A stretch of DNA of 64,000 bases from Isoetes taiwanensis (lineage: Eukaryota; Streptophyta; Lycopodiopsida; Isoetales; Isoetaceae). Below are positions 35,366 to 48,865 of the stretch, piece after piece; within the stretch, counting starts at the first letter, position 1; each line of letters opens with the position of its first letter. The DNA lies in NCBI GenBank assembly GCA_021234155.1, contig JAJEKV010000036.1:2658996-2722995 (forward strand), read 5' to 3'. Below the pieces are notes generated by a model. It was given only the letters and a program-made list of their open reading frames with translations, did no database searches and was not told where the DNA came from. Both the position numbers and the translations under genes were made by a program.

Positions 35366-38300
35366 CAGTTATTCTACTGAAGGTGACCCATAGTAGCAGG
35401 AACATTCCTTTCTAATATCCTTATGGTCAACATCCATTAACCTTCTCAGGTACTACGGTATGGCATGCTAGCTTGTTGCAAGGGAAAACCATGACAAGTA
35501 TCTTATATGGCTCTTTTGTGTCGGCAGACTTGAAGTGTAATTTTAAACGGAGATATTATATTGCATTGCTTTGAAAAGAAACTTTTTATTTTATTATTAA
35601 GAGAGAGACTTACAGACAAGCATCTTATCGACATGTATTGACCGACATTGTCTCCGAATTTTCATTTGTAGAACTTCCCAATGTGTTCGCAAACACCGGT
35701 TTGATCCAATATTCTTCTCACGGCCTTTGTACATAAACTTCAATTAGATGTAAACTTTTGCACCGGGCAAGGGCCTCTTGTTAATCGCCCTACATATTCA
35801 TTATAAGAGCACTTTAGCGGCTTGTGTTGCCCAAGGAATGTAGTACACATTTTGCAAGAGCTTGTTGAGAATGGCACGATAGTAATAAAGGTTATGGTGT
35901 CGTTATGAGGCTCAAGTTCCACGTAAGGTTGCCACAATTTTTAGGGAATGGGCCTAGGGGAATTATATTATTGCTATCTTACCCGGTACCAAGGATTTTG
36001 TGCAAGTATTTTTTTACGACCGCGGATCGGGGCTGATGACCCAAACTTTTGAGGTCTTTTTTTTTACTCCATGCTTCTTTCTTAAAGGGGCTATCTATTG
36101 CTTTGCTCGTTTGTAGTGCAACCGCATGGTCGACCTCTGCCAAAACCATACAATGCGGATGAGATTTTCATGGCTCATCAAAAACCTATTCACCACTCAT
36201 CCGGTTGGGCCCAATCCGGCCGTCATATCCAATCGAAGGTGATGTGTGTTGTCTCAGAAATTTGGGCCCAATCCAGCCATCCTATCCAATCAAAAGGCGA
36301 CCGCGTGCCACACTTTCTAAAACCGAAAAGATTGGTTTCCCGTAAAGGAAGGATGAACTTCTCGAGAAGTATGGCAAAACATGGAAATCACGATATTCTA
36401 AGCTTAACAAGGGCAATGGTGCCGCTGAAAAGGTCCTTATTTATTCGTTAATCGTTCTATTTGACATTTAATAGTGACAATGGTCGCGGTTTATGCAGAG
36501 TAAATATTGATAAGGAAAAAATGGTAAATCTTCGCGAAAACGGGGACTTCTTTGTTGGAAAGTAATTGAACAGTTATTCTTCTGAAGGTGACCCATAGTA
36601 GCAGGAACATTCCTTTCTAATATCCTTATGGTCAACATCCATTAACCTTCAGGCAATACCCGGTATGGCATGCTAGCTTGTTGCAAGGGGAAAACCATGA
36701 CAAGTATCTTATATGGCTCTTTTTGTGTCAGGCCTGGCTTGAAGCAGGTAATTTTAAACGGAGATATTATATTGCATTGCTTTGAAAAGAAACTTTTTTA
36801 TTTTATTATTAAGAGAGAGACTCACAACAAGCATCTTATCGACATGTATTGACTGACATTGTCTCTGAATTTTTCATTTGTAGAACTTCCTAATGTGTTC
36901 CCGCAAACACGGTTTGATCCAATATTCTTCCTGGCTGGCCTTTGTACATAAACTTCAATTAGATGTAAACTTTTTGCAAGCGGCAAGGGCCTCTTGTTAA
37001 TCGCCTCAGACTTTAGCGGCTTGTGTTGCCCAAGGAATGTAGTACACATTTTGCAAGAGCTTGTTGAGAATGGCACGATAGTAATAAAGGTTATGGTGTC
37101 GTTATGAGGCTCAAGTTCCGTAAAAGGTTGCCACAATTTTTAGGGAATGGGCCTAGGGAATTATATTATTGCTATCTTACACCGGTACCAAGGATTTTGT
37201 GCAAGATTTTTTTACGATCGCGGATCAGGGCTGATGACCCAAACTTTTGAGGTCTTTTTACTCCATGCTTCTTTCTTAAAGGGGCTATCTATTGCTTTGC
37301 CTGCTGTAGTGCAACTGCATGGTCAGCCTCTGCAAAACCATACAATGCAGATGAGATTTTCATGGCTCATCAAAAAACCTATTCACCACTCATCTGGTTG
37401 GGCCCAATCCAGCCGTCATATCCAATCGAAAGGTGACAGGTATTGTCTCGTAAAGGGCGCTGGGCCCAATCCAGCCATCCTATCCAATCAAAAGGCGACA
37501 CGTGCCACACTTTCTAAACCTGAAAGTCTTGTGGCAACTCTCCTTTATTTTTACTGAACTTTCATGTTTCTTTCTTTGGACCTTTCAAGGTTTCTTTGGA
37601 CCTTTCTGAAGGTTTACTGTATCTTTTGTCATTCTTACTTATGTTTTTGTTATTTTTACCTGCCACTTCTGGTTTCAATGCTTAGATCTTTGACATGTGG
37701 ATGGTTGGATTGGGCCCAACCGTCCTTTACGTTGAGGCAAAGCCCTTTTGGGCTTCTTTCTGAAGAGTCCTTCAGAAAGAAGCCCAAGGGTCAAGCAGAA
37801 CCTCCCGCTTCAACCGGCGTCGGCTCGCTTTCCCTTCGAAAAGAAGCCCAAAAGGGCTTTTTCTTATCGAAAGTCATGCGGCAACTCTACTTAATTTTTA
37901 TTGAACTTTTATGTTTTTTTACTGTATCTTTACCTTTCTGTTATTTTTACCTGCCACTTTTGCTTTCAATGCTTAGATCTTTGACATGTGGATGGTTGGA
38001 TTAGGCCCAACCGTCCTTTACGTTGAGGCAAAGCCCTTTTGAGCTTCTTTCTAAAGGGTCAAGCAGACCTTCGTGCTTCGCACGTCGGCCTTCAGAAAGA
38101 AGCCCAAAAGGGCTTTCTCTTATCCAGAGAATATATTTCAAGACAAGTAGAAGCCATAATAATGGTGTATTTCATTAACAATGTAACCTAGTTTGCAAGC
38201 CTTTTGCCGTGTGTTTGAAGGCATTGCTTCTCTTAAAAAGGTTTTAAGGCTAAAAGACAAAGCAGATTTTGCCAACCATGAAAGCGCAATAGACTTATTA

Positions 38301-38600
38301 CTGTTTGGATTAAAAAAGTCCCATCCCGAAAGGTTTTTGAGGGAAAAACTGTGGCAGTAATAAGAATGTTGTCAAACTGTACAAATATACATCATAATAT
38401 ATATATACATGTCAGGTGAGTGTCCGAGAACATAGTTCATCCGCATATCCATGACCTCCAGAAGGTATGATCCCAGCATCCATACTGAAGTCGTGCTCAA
38501 TATCACATGTGGCAACTAGCCGAGCTTGACCAACTCAGCATAGCATATCTAGTTGATCATACAATGGACAGTGCTGAAGGGTATGACATTCATCTTCAAC
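34020..38600 (+). repeat. Second copy of the pentatricopeptide locus, rearranged
   Basis: From 34020 the sequence follows 24309 onward, through the exons, the 3' flank and the hairpin repeats, to about 38590 (matching about 27770). Between 34.1 and 37.9 kb the copy differs from the first mainly by small indels and substitutions centred on CAG, CTG and CG. A 37-bp deletion removes the segment matching 25302-25338. A block of about 1.2 kb (35115-36320) is repeated in tandem at 36328-37520. The 100-bp hairpin unit is present once rather than twice. Confidence 0.9.
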
Positions 38601-38604
38601 GGCT

Positions 38605-38985
38605 CTTAAGCCGTGGCAATGGGGTCACATCGCCTTAAGGTCCGCTGGAGGGAAAAGAGAGCTCAGTGGCTAGCCAGATGGAATATGCAGGAGCACAGGT
38701 GCATAAAGTACAAATAGAGGCATATCGTCATAGCGTGAGGCAATACCTTATGGCTTCCTTAGCAAGCTTTGGCATGCCAGCGCCCGTGAATAGGTCAAGA
38801 TAGCATATTACTAGTGCCAGATAGGCCCCACATTGGAACGGGGGCGCAACGCTACCTGCGTACCTATTTGGTTATGAAAAGACGCAGACTCATTGCCTCG
38901 ATTTGCATAGTGCACACCATCTCTGAATTGAGATGGGCAGATGGATTGGGGAGCCACGTTAGAAGGAGGCTTTGTTACCATTCTT
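38605..38985 (+). mobile_element. LINE 3' fragment, inverted relative to the copy at 27.8-28.15 kb
   Basis: This stretch is the reverse complement of about 27790-28155 with ordinary point differences, largely C/T and G/A. It encodes the tail of the LINE C-terminal region (AQWLARWNMQEHRCIKYK). It abuts the duplicated locus at a point where the first copy carries the same sequence in the other orientation. Confidence 0.75.
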
Positions 38986-39290
38986 GCCCTCGTTATCCTG
39001 GTGTACGGCGGAGGTCTTGCCCTCGTTATCCTGATGTACGGCGGAGGCTGGGCCTCTCTGTCCCGTATCTTACCCCGTCTGCCTTTTGCTCGATGTATGG
39101 AGATTTAATCCCCCTCGTCCGTAGCATGGTATGGTCTTCTTGTTGACGTGTCAATCATGCTGATGTGGATCATGTCCACTGTACCATTAGAGTTTATAGT
39201 GGTCCGGGATACCAGTTTGTGGGTCCAACCCTCGCTATCCTGGTATACGGCGGAGGCTGAGCCTCTCTGTCCCGTAATTTGTTCCGTCCC
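38986..39290. repeat. Dispersed CCCTCG(T/C)TATCCTGGTGTACGG-type repeat
   Basis: The unit CCCTCGTTATCCTGGTGTAC followed by GGCGGAGGCTGGGCCTCTCTGTCCCGTA occurs at 38990-39070, where its first part is doubled, and again at 39222-39283. A related copy with a few changes lies at 41490-41545. Function unknown; probably pieces of one element's non-coding region. Confidence 0.65.
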
Positions 39291-39733
39291 CTTTTACTCA
39301 CGCCCTTCTGTGTATCTCATAACGTGGGAGGGATATAAAGTATATATACATGACATGAAACCAACGGGAAAAGATTGCAAAGGCTGGGAAACAGAGAAGA
39401 ACAACGACGCGGAGGGACATATAACCAGATTAAGAGCCATGTCAAACAAGAGTGGCTTGCAGAACGACATCCGATGATAACATTGAGCAAAGAGTTGGCA
39501 AGCTTAGAACATAAAAACAGAAAGAAGACATAAACTAAATACAAAAATTAAACACAAAAAAAAAAAATTCTTCGAGCAATCTGTTCAGCTTCTTCCTGTT
39601 TATCCACCCTTGACCCATTCATTTTCTCGATTTCTTTCCTGTAGACGATTCCCCTAGCTTCTTCTTTTTCTCAACATTTCTTGCCATGAAGATATAATCT
39701 GTTGGATTTTTCTCACAACAAAAAACACAAACT

Positions 39734-40156
39734 TTACCAAAATCTCCGACCAATAGTTCGTACTAAGCATGTCGACTTTTGAATTGTCGCATTCACTTGC
39801 AGCCAACTAAAACATTGCATCACTCTATCTCTATCCTGCCTCTTGACTGTATCGTTTTTATCAGCCATAACTCCCATGACTTCCAGCAAGCGGAGGCTGT
39901 ATCCTGCATCCTTCATCGATTGTGCATGGTGAATTCTATTACAAAAGAGACAGTGAACTCTCCCGCAGTTGATGCATGATGATAACTCTCTTTCCAAACA
40001 CAAGAAGTCCTGTTCACAAATGCACCATGGGCCTGCTTCTTCAAGCTCTGGGTTCCATGGCACCGTAAGGTTCCCAGGAACTCCAGATCTCGGATGCTTC
40101 CTAGTTGCTGGCTCGTCGATCAGCTGCGAAACTATAATCTTCTTGCCTTTATCCAT
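39734..40156 (-). CDS. Cys-rich 140-residue protein, unidentified
   Basis: The ATG at 40156 is the first in its frame after an upstream stop. The centre has a dense Cys/His cluster: WCICEQDFLCLERELS then CINCGRVHCLFCNRIHHAQ, giving spacing C-x-C-x5-C and C-x2-C-x4-H-C-x2-C-x3-HH, consistent with binding one or two zinc ions. A Lys-rich N-terminus (MDKGKK) and a helical charged stretch (DKNDTVKRQDRDRVMQ) flank it. Just past the stop, another frame continues with KVCVFCCEKNP and a basic tail EKKKKLGESSTGKK, suggesting a small frameshift or missed splice. No known family is recognised. It could be a host gene or a transposon product. Confidence 0.4.
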   Translation of the reverse strand: MDKGKKIIVSQLIDEPATRKHPRSGVPGNLTVPWNPELEEAGPWCICEQDFLCLERELSSCINCGRVHCLFCNRIHHAQSMKDAGYSLRLLEVMGVMADKNDTVKRQDRDRVMQCFSWLQVNATIQKSTCLVRTIGRRFW

Positions 40157-40299
40157 GACTTCCTGGCGCCCTTTTGGCGAGCCGGATGCTCGAGCTGTAG
40201 AACAGTTGCGGCCGGATCGAACAAATTCTTGAGGCGGAGCTCATCTTTCTCTTCCTCCTCTCTTATAGTGTGATAGATTTTAGGGTTATGTTTTGTTCC

Positions 40300-42600
40300 C
40301 GATCCTTTATTATGCCCGTCTATATTAATTGCTAGTCTTGTCTTATCTTGTCCTATTCTTTTTCTGGTTTTTCGTATGTGTATGCAAGACGCATCGTACT
40401 ACGCCCTACGGACCTTCTTGACATTCGTACTCTGGCCTTCCACTCCCGCAGCTAATCATCATTAACGGCTTCCCCCGCCCATCGGATGTGTGACACGTCA
40501 ATAGGGTCCCATGCATCGTTATATATATTCACTATTGTGTTCGCTATTGTATTATTCTTCTTTATTCTCACCATTCCTGTACGGCTACAACAATGCGTAT
40601 TAGAATTAGCTACCCATATTTTCCTATCGTTATTTGTTAAACGGCTATTACTTTCAAATTCCACCCCCGAGATTTTGAGTGGCGTGAACTGTTTTTCTCC
40701 CACACTTGTTTCTGTCATCTTTTCTGTGCTGTTGTAATGATCGTATTCCGTCTATGGCCCATCGCTCCCGGGTTTATACAGGTTAGTCTATGCCTGATTT
40801 ATTATGCAATATTATCTTCTATTCGTTTATTATTATAGCTAGAGGCAACTCGAGGACCTGGCCATAGGTAACTCAAAGAAAGACAACCGATTACCAGAAA
40901 CAACTAAGAAAGGAGTACGAGTTTAACAAGTATTTTTGAGATCCCTGGTCCTGTAGTGTATATCATCACACTATTCCCCTAACATCGAATTATTCCACCC
41001 CTGTCTAATGTGCTATTCTACTGTTATAGTTCCGGCACTCACCTAGTAAACGCAACCAGCAACCCGCTCCCACCCTAAAAATATAGGTTTTACAATATTG
41101 GATGGAACTTGATATGAAGTCTAAGAAACTATTCAACTAGGCCTTTTGCTTTTTGCTGCATCAATAGTATGTTTTGCATAGGTATGTAGTGAATTTTATC
41201 ATACGTTTACCTTTGCATCTCAGTTTTCTGTTCTAATGAATCATGACATAGATATGTATGCCAGATGGGGATGAGAAAAAACTGCATGACTTCACGATTT
41301 TTGAGGCTGGAAATTCTTTAGATAACGGAAATTAGATAACAAATTAAATACCAGAAATAAAATAACAAAAATCAATCCTTTTTCATGGTGTATCATTTGC
41401 AATGTATCATACTTCCAGAGTTCTGATTTAGATGTCTCACTATTAGCTATAGAATTTCTGATGGTCTGGGTACCAGTCAGTAGGTCGAGCCCTCGCTATC
41501 CTGGTGCACGGTGGAAGCTGGGCCTCTCAATCTCGTATCTTGACCCGTTCGTCTTTTATCCTCCTGCTTCTACGAAGTTGCACCATATTGCATATACGCT
41601 CAGTGTTTTTCATTATTCTTGGGGTGATGTGTGGGTCAAAGCAGGGAGGTAGGGGACACTTTTTGTGTCAGTGACACATGGTGCTTAGTGGGTGCTTTCT
41701 GGGGCTATTTTTCTTTGTATTTTTGAAAAATATTTTTCTTTTGTTTTTTTTGATATTTTTACCTGAAACGTATTCATATTATGCCTTGGAATACAAAATT
41801 TCAGCTTCATCAGAGTTATTAAAAAAAAAAGATAAAAATAAGTAAAATTTTCAACGTTAGATGCTTAGGGGGTGTTTCGCTGGCACAAAAATGCCCCCCA
41901 GCTCCGTGCTTTGTCCTATGTGTATAGATTAGATTTCGATTACCATCCATTCAGACCGGAGCGGTGCTTAGACTCATCTGGCACACGCGAGCCCTCCATT
42001 AGGAGGAGCTGCTAGGATGGGCTTAAACGAGGATCTTGGGTCTAGAACGATTCTTTAGCTATTCATTTCTACAGTTAAGGTTAGAAAAGGAATTTTCGAC
42101 AGCTATGTTTTAAGCATGGATGGCTTTTATATAACAGAAAAAATTTCGTGCTATGGGCCTCAGGTATTTAAATCATCTTAATACTTTGTTTTACAGAAAT
42201 GCCATGCTGAGGCTAAATGAGGTCGTCTTTAAGTTTAAGTTCACTTTATAATATGATATTTTGCCCAATTGGAATAAGCCTATGCACCCCTGCACATTAT
42301 TTTTGCTGATGATGTTGATCTCGGTAGCCTTCTTTAGTTCTTCTGAGTTATTCATGGCTCGTTTGCAAACTATATAAATAAATGGAGGTCTTTATCCTAA
42401 GAAGGGTTTTAGATTGCATGCTTTCCAGCTCATAGGCCAGCATCCTTGCCCTGAACTTTCTTTTGGTGTGGATGGAGCATGTCTGTTTTTGTTTGTTTAA
42501 GTGGATTTGAAGCAATGATAGGGTTGCTTTGTGTTTTTTCATGCAGTCCATTTCTTGCAGCAAAGCTATTGATCTCATTAATGGAGCTATCCATGGTTTG
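40300..42600. other. No gene recognised
   Basis: AT-rich intergenic sequence with one dispersed-repeat copy (41461-41545) and an A/T homopolymer-rich zone (41700-41850). No supported coding signal. Confidence 0.45.
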
Positions 42601-42639
42601 TTTTCTAAATGGATATGACTGCCGATGCTTATGGACGAC

Positions 42640-43024
42640 CATTTTATTCAAGAAGGATGTACAATCTCAAGGCCAGTCTATGATTTGTACTTGGAGATGC
42701 ATTTCATTGTGGAAAGGAAATGGGCACATGCAGCCAAAGAAATAGTATGGTTTAGAAGATTTCTGAAAGAACTAGGAGTCACCCAAAAAGAAGGTACAAA
42801 GTTTTTTGTGATAATTTGAGTTGTATAGCAATGACAAAGAATCCAATACTGCATGAAAGAACAAAAGATATATTCATCAGAGATATGGTAAACAAAGAAA
42901 TGATACAGATGGAGTATATAAAGTCGGATGAAGAATTAGCAGATGTTTTGACAAAGGGATTGAGCACTAGCAGATTTCAAAAACTAGTTGTTGAAATAAA
43001 TTGCAGGAATATTACCAAGTTGTG
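42640..43024 (+). CDS. Ty1/copia RNase H, C-terminal end of pol
   Basis: RNase H of a copia element: AAKEIVWFRRFLKELGV, then the CDN motif in a shifted frame at about 42808, then IAMTKNPILHERTKDIF, IQMEYIKSDEELADVLTKGL and the stop after NITKL. HERTKDI and ADVLTK are standard copia features. One extra base near 42800 shifts frame. The rest of the element upstream is not present. Confidence 0.8.
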
Positions 43025-43040
43025 ATCTGAAAAAGAGGAA

Positions 43041-43600
43041 TGTTAAAGGTTTTCATCTCATAACTCTGTAATGAAGTATTGAATATTCTGTGAAGGGTGA
43101 CAGAGAAAAGTACTCACTGTTGAGAAAGAACTATGATAGTGATGATGATACTTGGTATCAACAGATGATATGATACTCCTCATCTATCAAGACTAGAGGA
43201 AGAATTGTTTCTTGTGAAGTTTACTCATCTGAACACAATGAGGAGTGCAAAAGTGCAACCTTATAAATATGCACTAAGGTTATCAACATGGTTGTTAGGT
43301 TTGACAACCATGACTTTTAAATGACAAAACAGATGGAAGTTATTAAATAATTATATTTGGCAAATGGCTTCTCGGTCGAATAGTTTGGAGCCAAAGCTAT
43401 ATTTGAAAAGGAAAACCCTATGGTATCCAGCAGTAGCAGAGGAGCTTGACGGTTCCATAACCGACGGAACTGCCTCCATAAATATACAAGGAGAAAACAT
43501 GTTAAGTTAGTTGAATCTGGTGATCAATACATGTTGATAAGGTACATAATGTGATTATAGTATTCCGAGTAATGCTCGGTGAACCATAAAATATATTGAT
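43041..43600 (+). mobile_element. Probable start of a copia 3' LTR
   Basis: A purine run AAAAAGAGGAA directly follows the copia stop codon, and TGTTAAAGG begins at 43041, the expected polypurine tract then LTR start. The right end of the LTR could not be fixed; the value given is approximate. Confidence 0.5.
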
Positions 43601-43990
43601 GTCTATTCAATGGTTAAGGTGAAAGTTATTGACCATGCTTTCATCTAAGGTTATTTAATTTATTGATTATCTATTTGAATGATAACATGTTTGAAAAATG
43701 CATTCACTAGAGTTATAATCATAGATTGTATTGAAGGAGATTACAATGATAATGGAGAAGTGTGAACACTTTGACATTCTAGACATTTTGCATTCTAAGG
43801 TTGTGGTTTCTAACTTGATAATTTTCTCACATACGTAACTAATGGTTAGTTGATTTTTCTCAGACTCCCTTGCTACAGCTTTATCAAATTTCGCATGAGA
43901 ACTCTTGGGTGCTTTAGCAATAGTGTGCATTGGCACTTTTCCTTTGATATTTTTGGTTTTTGGAACTTCACTTGGAGTTTTTTTTTTTCC

Positions 43991-45342
43991 CTGTAGGAGT
44001 CAGCTTCTTTGGCCAATAAGTTTTGATATAAGGCCTGCCACATATAAAACAATCTTTTGCTATTGAATTTATCTGCTCCTGGAATATACGTTGATGTGGT
44101 CTTATTCCTTGTATATGGGTCTCTACGATCATCATTAAATCTAACTCTTTTGCTCCATTGTGGTTTATTTTTTCAGGGTCATATTTGCCATGATTTTCTT
44201 GAGGATAGCCTTTCTAGAAATCATATTTTACTCTCTTAGAATTAAGATTTCTTTCCACGGCTTCTGCTTTTCAGAAAACGTTTGTGGTTCAATGAATCGA
44301 AGCTCATCATAAAGTTCTTCCCTTAGTCCAGACACGGATTTCCTTGTTAGTTCTTTGTCATTAAGGCCTTCCATTTTCACTGAAAGACAACTGAATTTGC
44401 TAGTTTATTGATACACAGATTCTCATGCTACTTATGTAAGTATATTTCCATGCCCTTCTAAGATCTATAAAATAGCTTGTATGTAAGTTATGAAGGGGTT
44501 CACCTCCCCTGCGAGCCCATTACGTCTGATAAATAGGCGAGCCCGGAGGGGCGAGCCCATTTATCTGGCGTAATGAGAGAGCAAGGGAGGTGAACCCCTT
44601 TAATCGGCAAGCTACCAATCCCGAATACCAAGCCTGGATTATGAAGACCCGATGCAGGATTATCAGACCCACAACAATGTTTATCAGCAGCCATAGCACG
44701 ATTATCAGACCCAGGGCAAAATTATCAGCATCCAGACCAAGACATCAGCATCTAAGCCTGAATCCGAAGCTACAATCAGCTGATTCTGACATATCACGGA
44801 TCTGCAACGGACGTTCAAGATTGCTTTAATCAAAAGCCTGCCAGTTAAGACTTTTGAAAGCTCTTTTAAATTCCTTCTATGTCTTTATCACAGGAACCAT
44901 CTTCTTGCTTCCTTGCCACCAAATCCTGGAAACATCTGTGAGATACTTGTCCATTGCCTGAGCTTTTGCTCCCAGTAGCTCTAGCTCTTTCAAAGAAACT
45001 CTCCCACAATGCTAAAAATCCCAAAACGACATGAGGATTTCTCCTCTCTCTTGAATACATTGGCATTCCCCCCACTTTCTCCAGCCATTTAATTTTGACA
45101 AAGTTATTGACTTGGTTGAGAATATTTGGCAGAGGATTAGTGGGTGGAGGAGGATTAGCTGGTGGAAGGTTGTTTGGCAATGGAGGATGTTAGAAATTGT
45201 TGGGCAAAAATTCTGTAGAGTAGAGCTATCTGCTCCAATTTTTGTTGATTAATTAGAACCTTACTGATACTGGCTTTCAGGAATTTGGAAGCGGTTGGCC
45301 ATTTCACAAGATATTGGATTGAAACATGGCTCTGATACCAAT
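43991..45342 (-). mobile_element. LTR-retrotransposon 5' fragment: gag with primer-binding site
   Basis: Positions 45328-45340 read GGCTCTGATACCA, the complement of the initiator tRNA-Met primer site TGGTATCAGAGCC, two bases from a TGATATG that would be the inner end of a 5' LTR lying to the right (from 45343). Leftward on the minus strand come gag pieces: a Pro/Asn-rich segment and WLEKVGGMPMYSRERR (45180-44866), then KMEGLNDKELTRKSV and SGLREELYDELRFIEPQTFS (about 44380-44280). Stops break the frame. The insert at 44493-44840 interrupts gag. Confidence 0.6.
44493..44600. repeat. Foldback with about 50-bp arms
   Basis: AAGGGGTTCACCTCCC at the left pairs with GGGAGGTGAACCCCTT at the right. 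The pairing continues inward with a few mismatches through CATTACG and GATAAAT. Adjacent sequence (44640-44790) repeats ATTATCAGACCCA and TATCAGCA words. It lies inside the gag fragment, so it is probably a small inserted foldback element. Confidence 0.75.
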
Positions 45343-45900
45343 TGATATGAATTACGGAATTGAGTAAAAAACTTAATATTGGAACTTAGACAAAAGAATA
45401 AGAGTTATTTAGAAAACAACAAATTGATATGGGCAAATAATTGAACATCCAACCAGATTCACAAGGCTTTGGCAAATCTTTATCACTGGTTATGGCTATT
45501 GGCATAATGGATTGATCAAACCTACTTCACTGTAGCCTCTAATCAAGGAATTTAATGGAAGGCCTCGAGTATAATATTTGGATTAGACTTCAAAGCATAG
45601 CTTTACTATCTTGTAGAGCAAAAGACTTTGCAAGGCCACATAGAATTGTTGAACTGATTTATGAGCAGATCATTGGCTTGTCAAAATGTTACCACAAAGC
45701 AGATGCCGTTGATGTTTGATGGCAAATATGATCGCTAGTTCTTGTCTTTATAGTTTAGATTACCTTTTTGTATCTTTTGTTGGACAAAGTAGTTGACTCA
45801 CCTTTTGCTAAATTTCGTTACTTGACTTTTCCTTCCAAGTCATGGACTTTACTATCTTCCTTTAGCTCCCCTTTCCTAGAATTTCAATGAATAAAAAGTT

Positions 45901-46078
45901 TCCCTCTTTTATTTTAACCCCTTCTTAAAATATCCATAGCCCTTATATAATTTTCTGTCGTATATATATTCTTATAGAGGTCTGCCTGCTTCCCTCTTTT
46001 ATTTTAAGCCTTCCTTAAAATATCCATAGCTCTTATATAATTTTCTGCCATATATATATTCTTATAGAGGTCTGCCTA
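45901..46078. repeat. 90-bp tandem duplication
   Basis: TCCCTCTTTTATTTTAA starts at 45901 and again at 45991. Both copies run to TAGAGGTCTGCCT and differ at a handful of bases. Each holds a TATATATATTC stretch. Confidence 0.9.
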
Positions 46079-46348
46079 GAATGACGAACCAATGGCTCGT
46101 GGCCGTTGCGTAGTAGTCCATAGTAAAACCCAACAGCTGAGATTGAACAGACTAAACATGGGCCAAATCATCAGTCTAATCGTGGCCGTTGTGACGGCTG
46201 AGATTGACAGATCGTCAGCCTATTGGTTGTTGCGATATGGGCCAGATCATCAGCCTAAGCCAATCCTAGCCATTCAGATCATCCACATGCTTCTAGAGCA
46301 TTCTACTTAAGTTTTTAGATCATTTCATCATTATCTTAAAAAAATTCC

Positions 46349-46440
46349 AACAGAAGCAAGAATTGAACCCCTACCCCATAAAGTTGAACCCGTCCAAACC
46401 CCCCACGCCAACCACTAAGGGGCAGACATCGATTATGCTC
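46349..46440 (-). mobile_element. tRNA-derived SINE head
   Basis: On the minus strand the segment reads TGCCCCTTAGTGGTTGGCG (box A-like) and, about 45 bases later, GGTTCAATTCTTGCT (box B-like), the internal RNA polymerase III promoter layout of plant SINEs. It does not fold into a full tRNA cloverleaf. The tail toward lower coordinates passes into T-rich sequence, but the 3' end and any target duplication were not determined. Confidence 0.5.
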
Positions 46441-46449
46441 TACATGTTT

Positions 46450-47390
46450 TTTTTAATTTGCATAAGACTATATTTTCCCAGAAAGTTCTAAAAATGTTCT
46501 AAAGGTTCTAGAACTTCTAAATAGTACTAGAATGTTCTTTGACCAGTCAAATGGAATAGAAGCATCTCAACCTAAAATAAAAGGTATCTAAAAATAATAA
46601 GTTTATAGTGATTTTTATAAACTGGAACATGCACTAAAACATGCACCGTAGGATCGATTAAAAAACTTGTGTATATATATTTTAATAATGGTCTGTATAA
46701 TATCTATGGCCCTTTTAATCATTATAACCTTGGGACAACACATAGGAATATTATTTACATAGATTATGCGATTTCCCTAACCGATTTGATGCGGACCAAC
46801 CACTCCCCTATGCTTGCTCCATATCAGAACAAGTCCTTAGCATTAGCAAATATTTTAGTTTAGATAATATTACCTTTATCAACCATTAACTTTAATTTCT
46901 ATTAAATTTAATTTCATTATTTGTCGCTTGTTGGTCTTGAAACACACCCCCCAGCCCATAACAGTTACCATGAAGTCCCACACCATAGGTACTATTAAGT
47001 AGACATGCCTTCCACTTCCCATTTCACATGTCTAGGTGGACTATTTATTGGATATGCGATCTTAACGAACCCTAAACTTCACAAACACCAATATATAAAC
47101 TAGACTCTCCATTGCATCTATCCATTCTACATGTGCATTCCATTATTCCTATTTCATGCACCCCAAAGCTAATGTGGACATGTCTAAACCCCAACACCCG
47201 TAATACTTAGCATTCAATATATCTACAAACACAATTACATCTACAACTTTTTGATCTGCCTACAATACGTCTTCCCATCTCAAATCCCACGTCCACGACC
47301 CTACGTGCACTACTAATGCTCGGCATCACCAGACACTTTTTACATATTGTTAAAAGTGTATTTTTACATCCAAGATCAACGGCTGAAACT
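46450..47390. other. Flank downstream of the receptor kinase; no gene recognised
   Basis: AT-rich, C-poor-G sequence with no coding motif. The part next to 47393 should contain the 3' UTR and polyadenylation region of the receptor kinase. Confidence 0.4.
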
Positions 47391-47392
47391 GT

Positions 47393-48865
<1,473 letters not shown>

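Noticed and set aside
34130-37950. Repeat-induced or deamination mutation
   Set aside because: Differences are indels and mixed substitutions, not a C-to-T bias.
42348-42651. Minus-strand small open frames upstream of the copia RNase H
   Set aside because: No motif, and they overlap antisense to retroelement-derived sequence.
44590-44829. Possible pentapeptide-like repeat protein from ATTATCAGACCC repeats
   Set aside because: The repeat is irregular at DNA level and the frame has no clear start or family resemblance.
46349-46440. Functional tRNA gene
   Set aside because: Only the internal promoter boxes are recognisable; stems do not pair.
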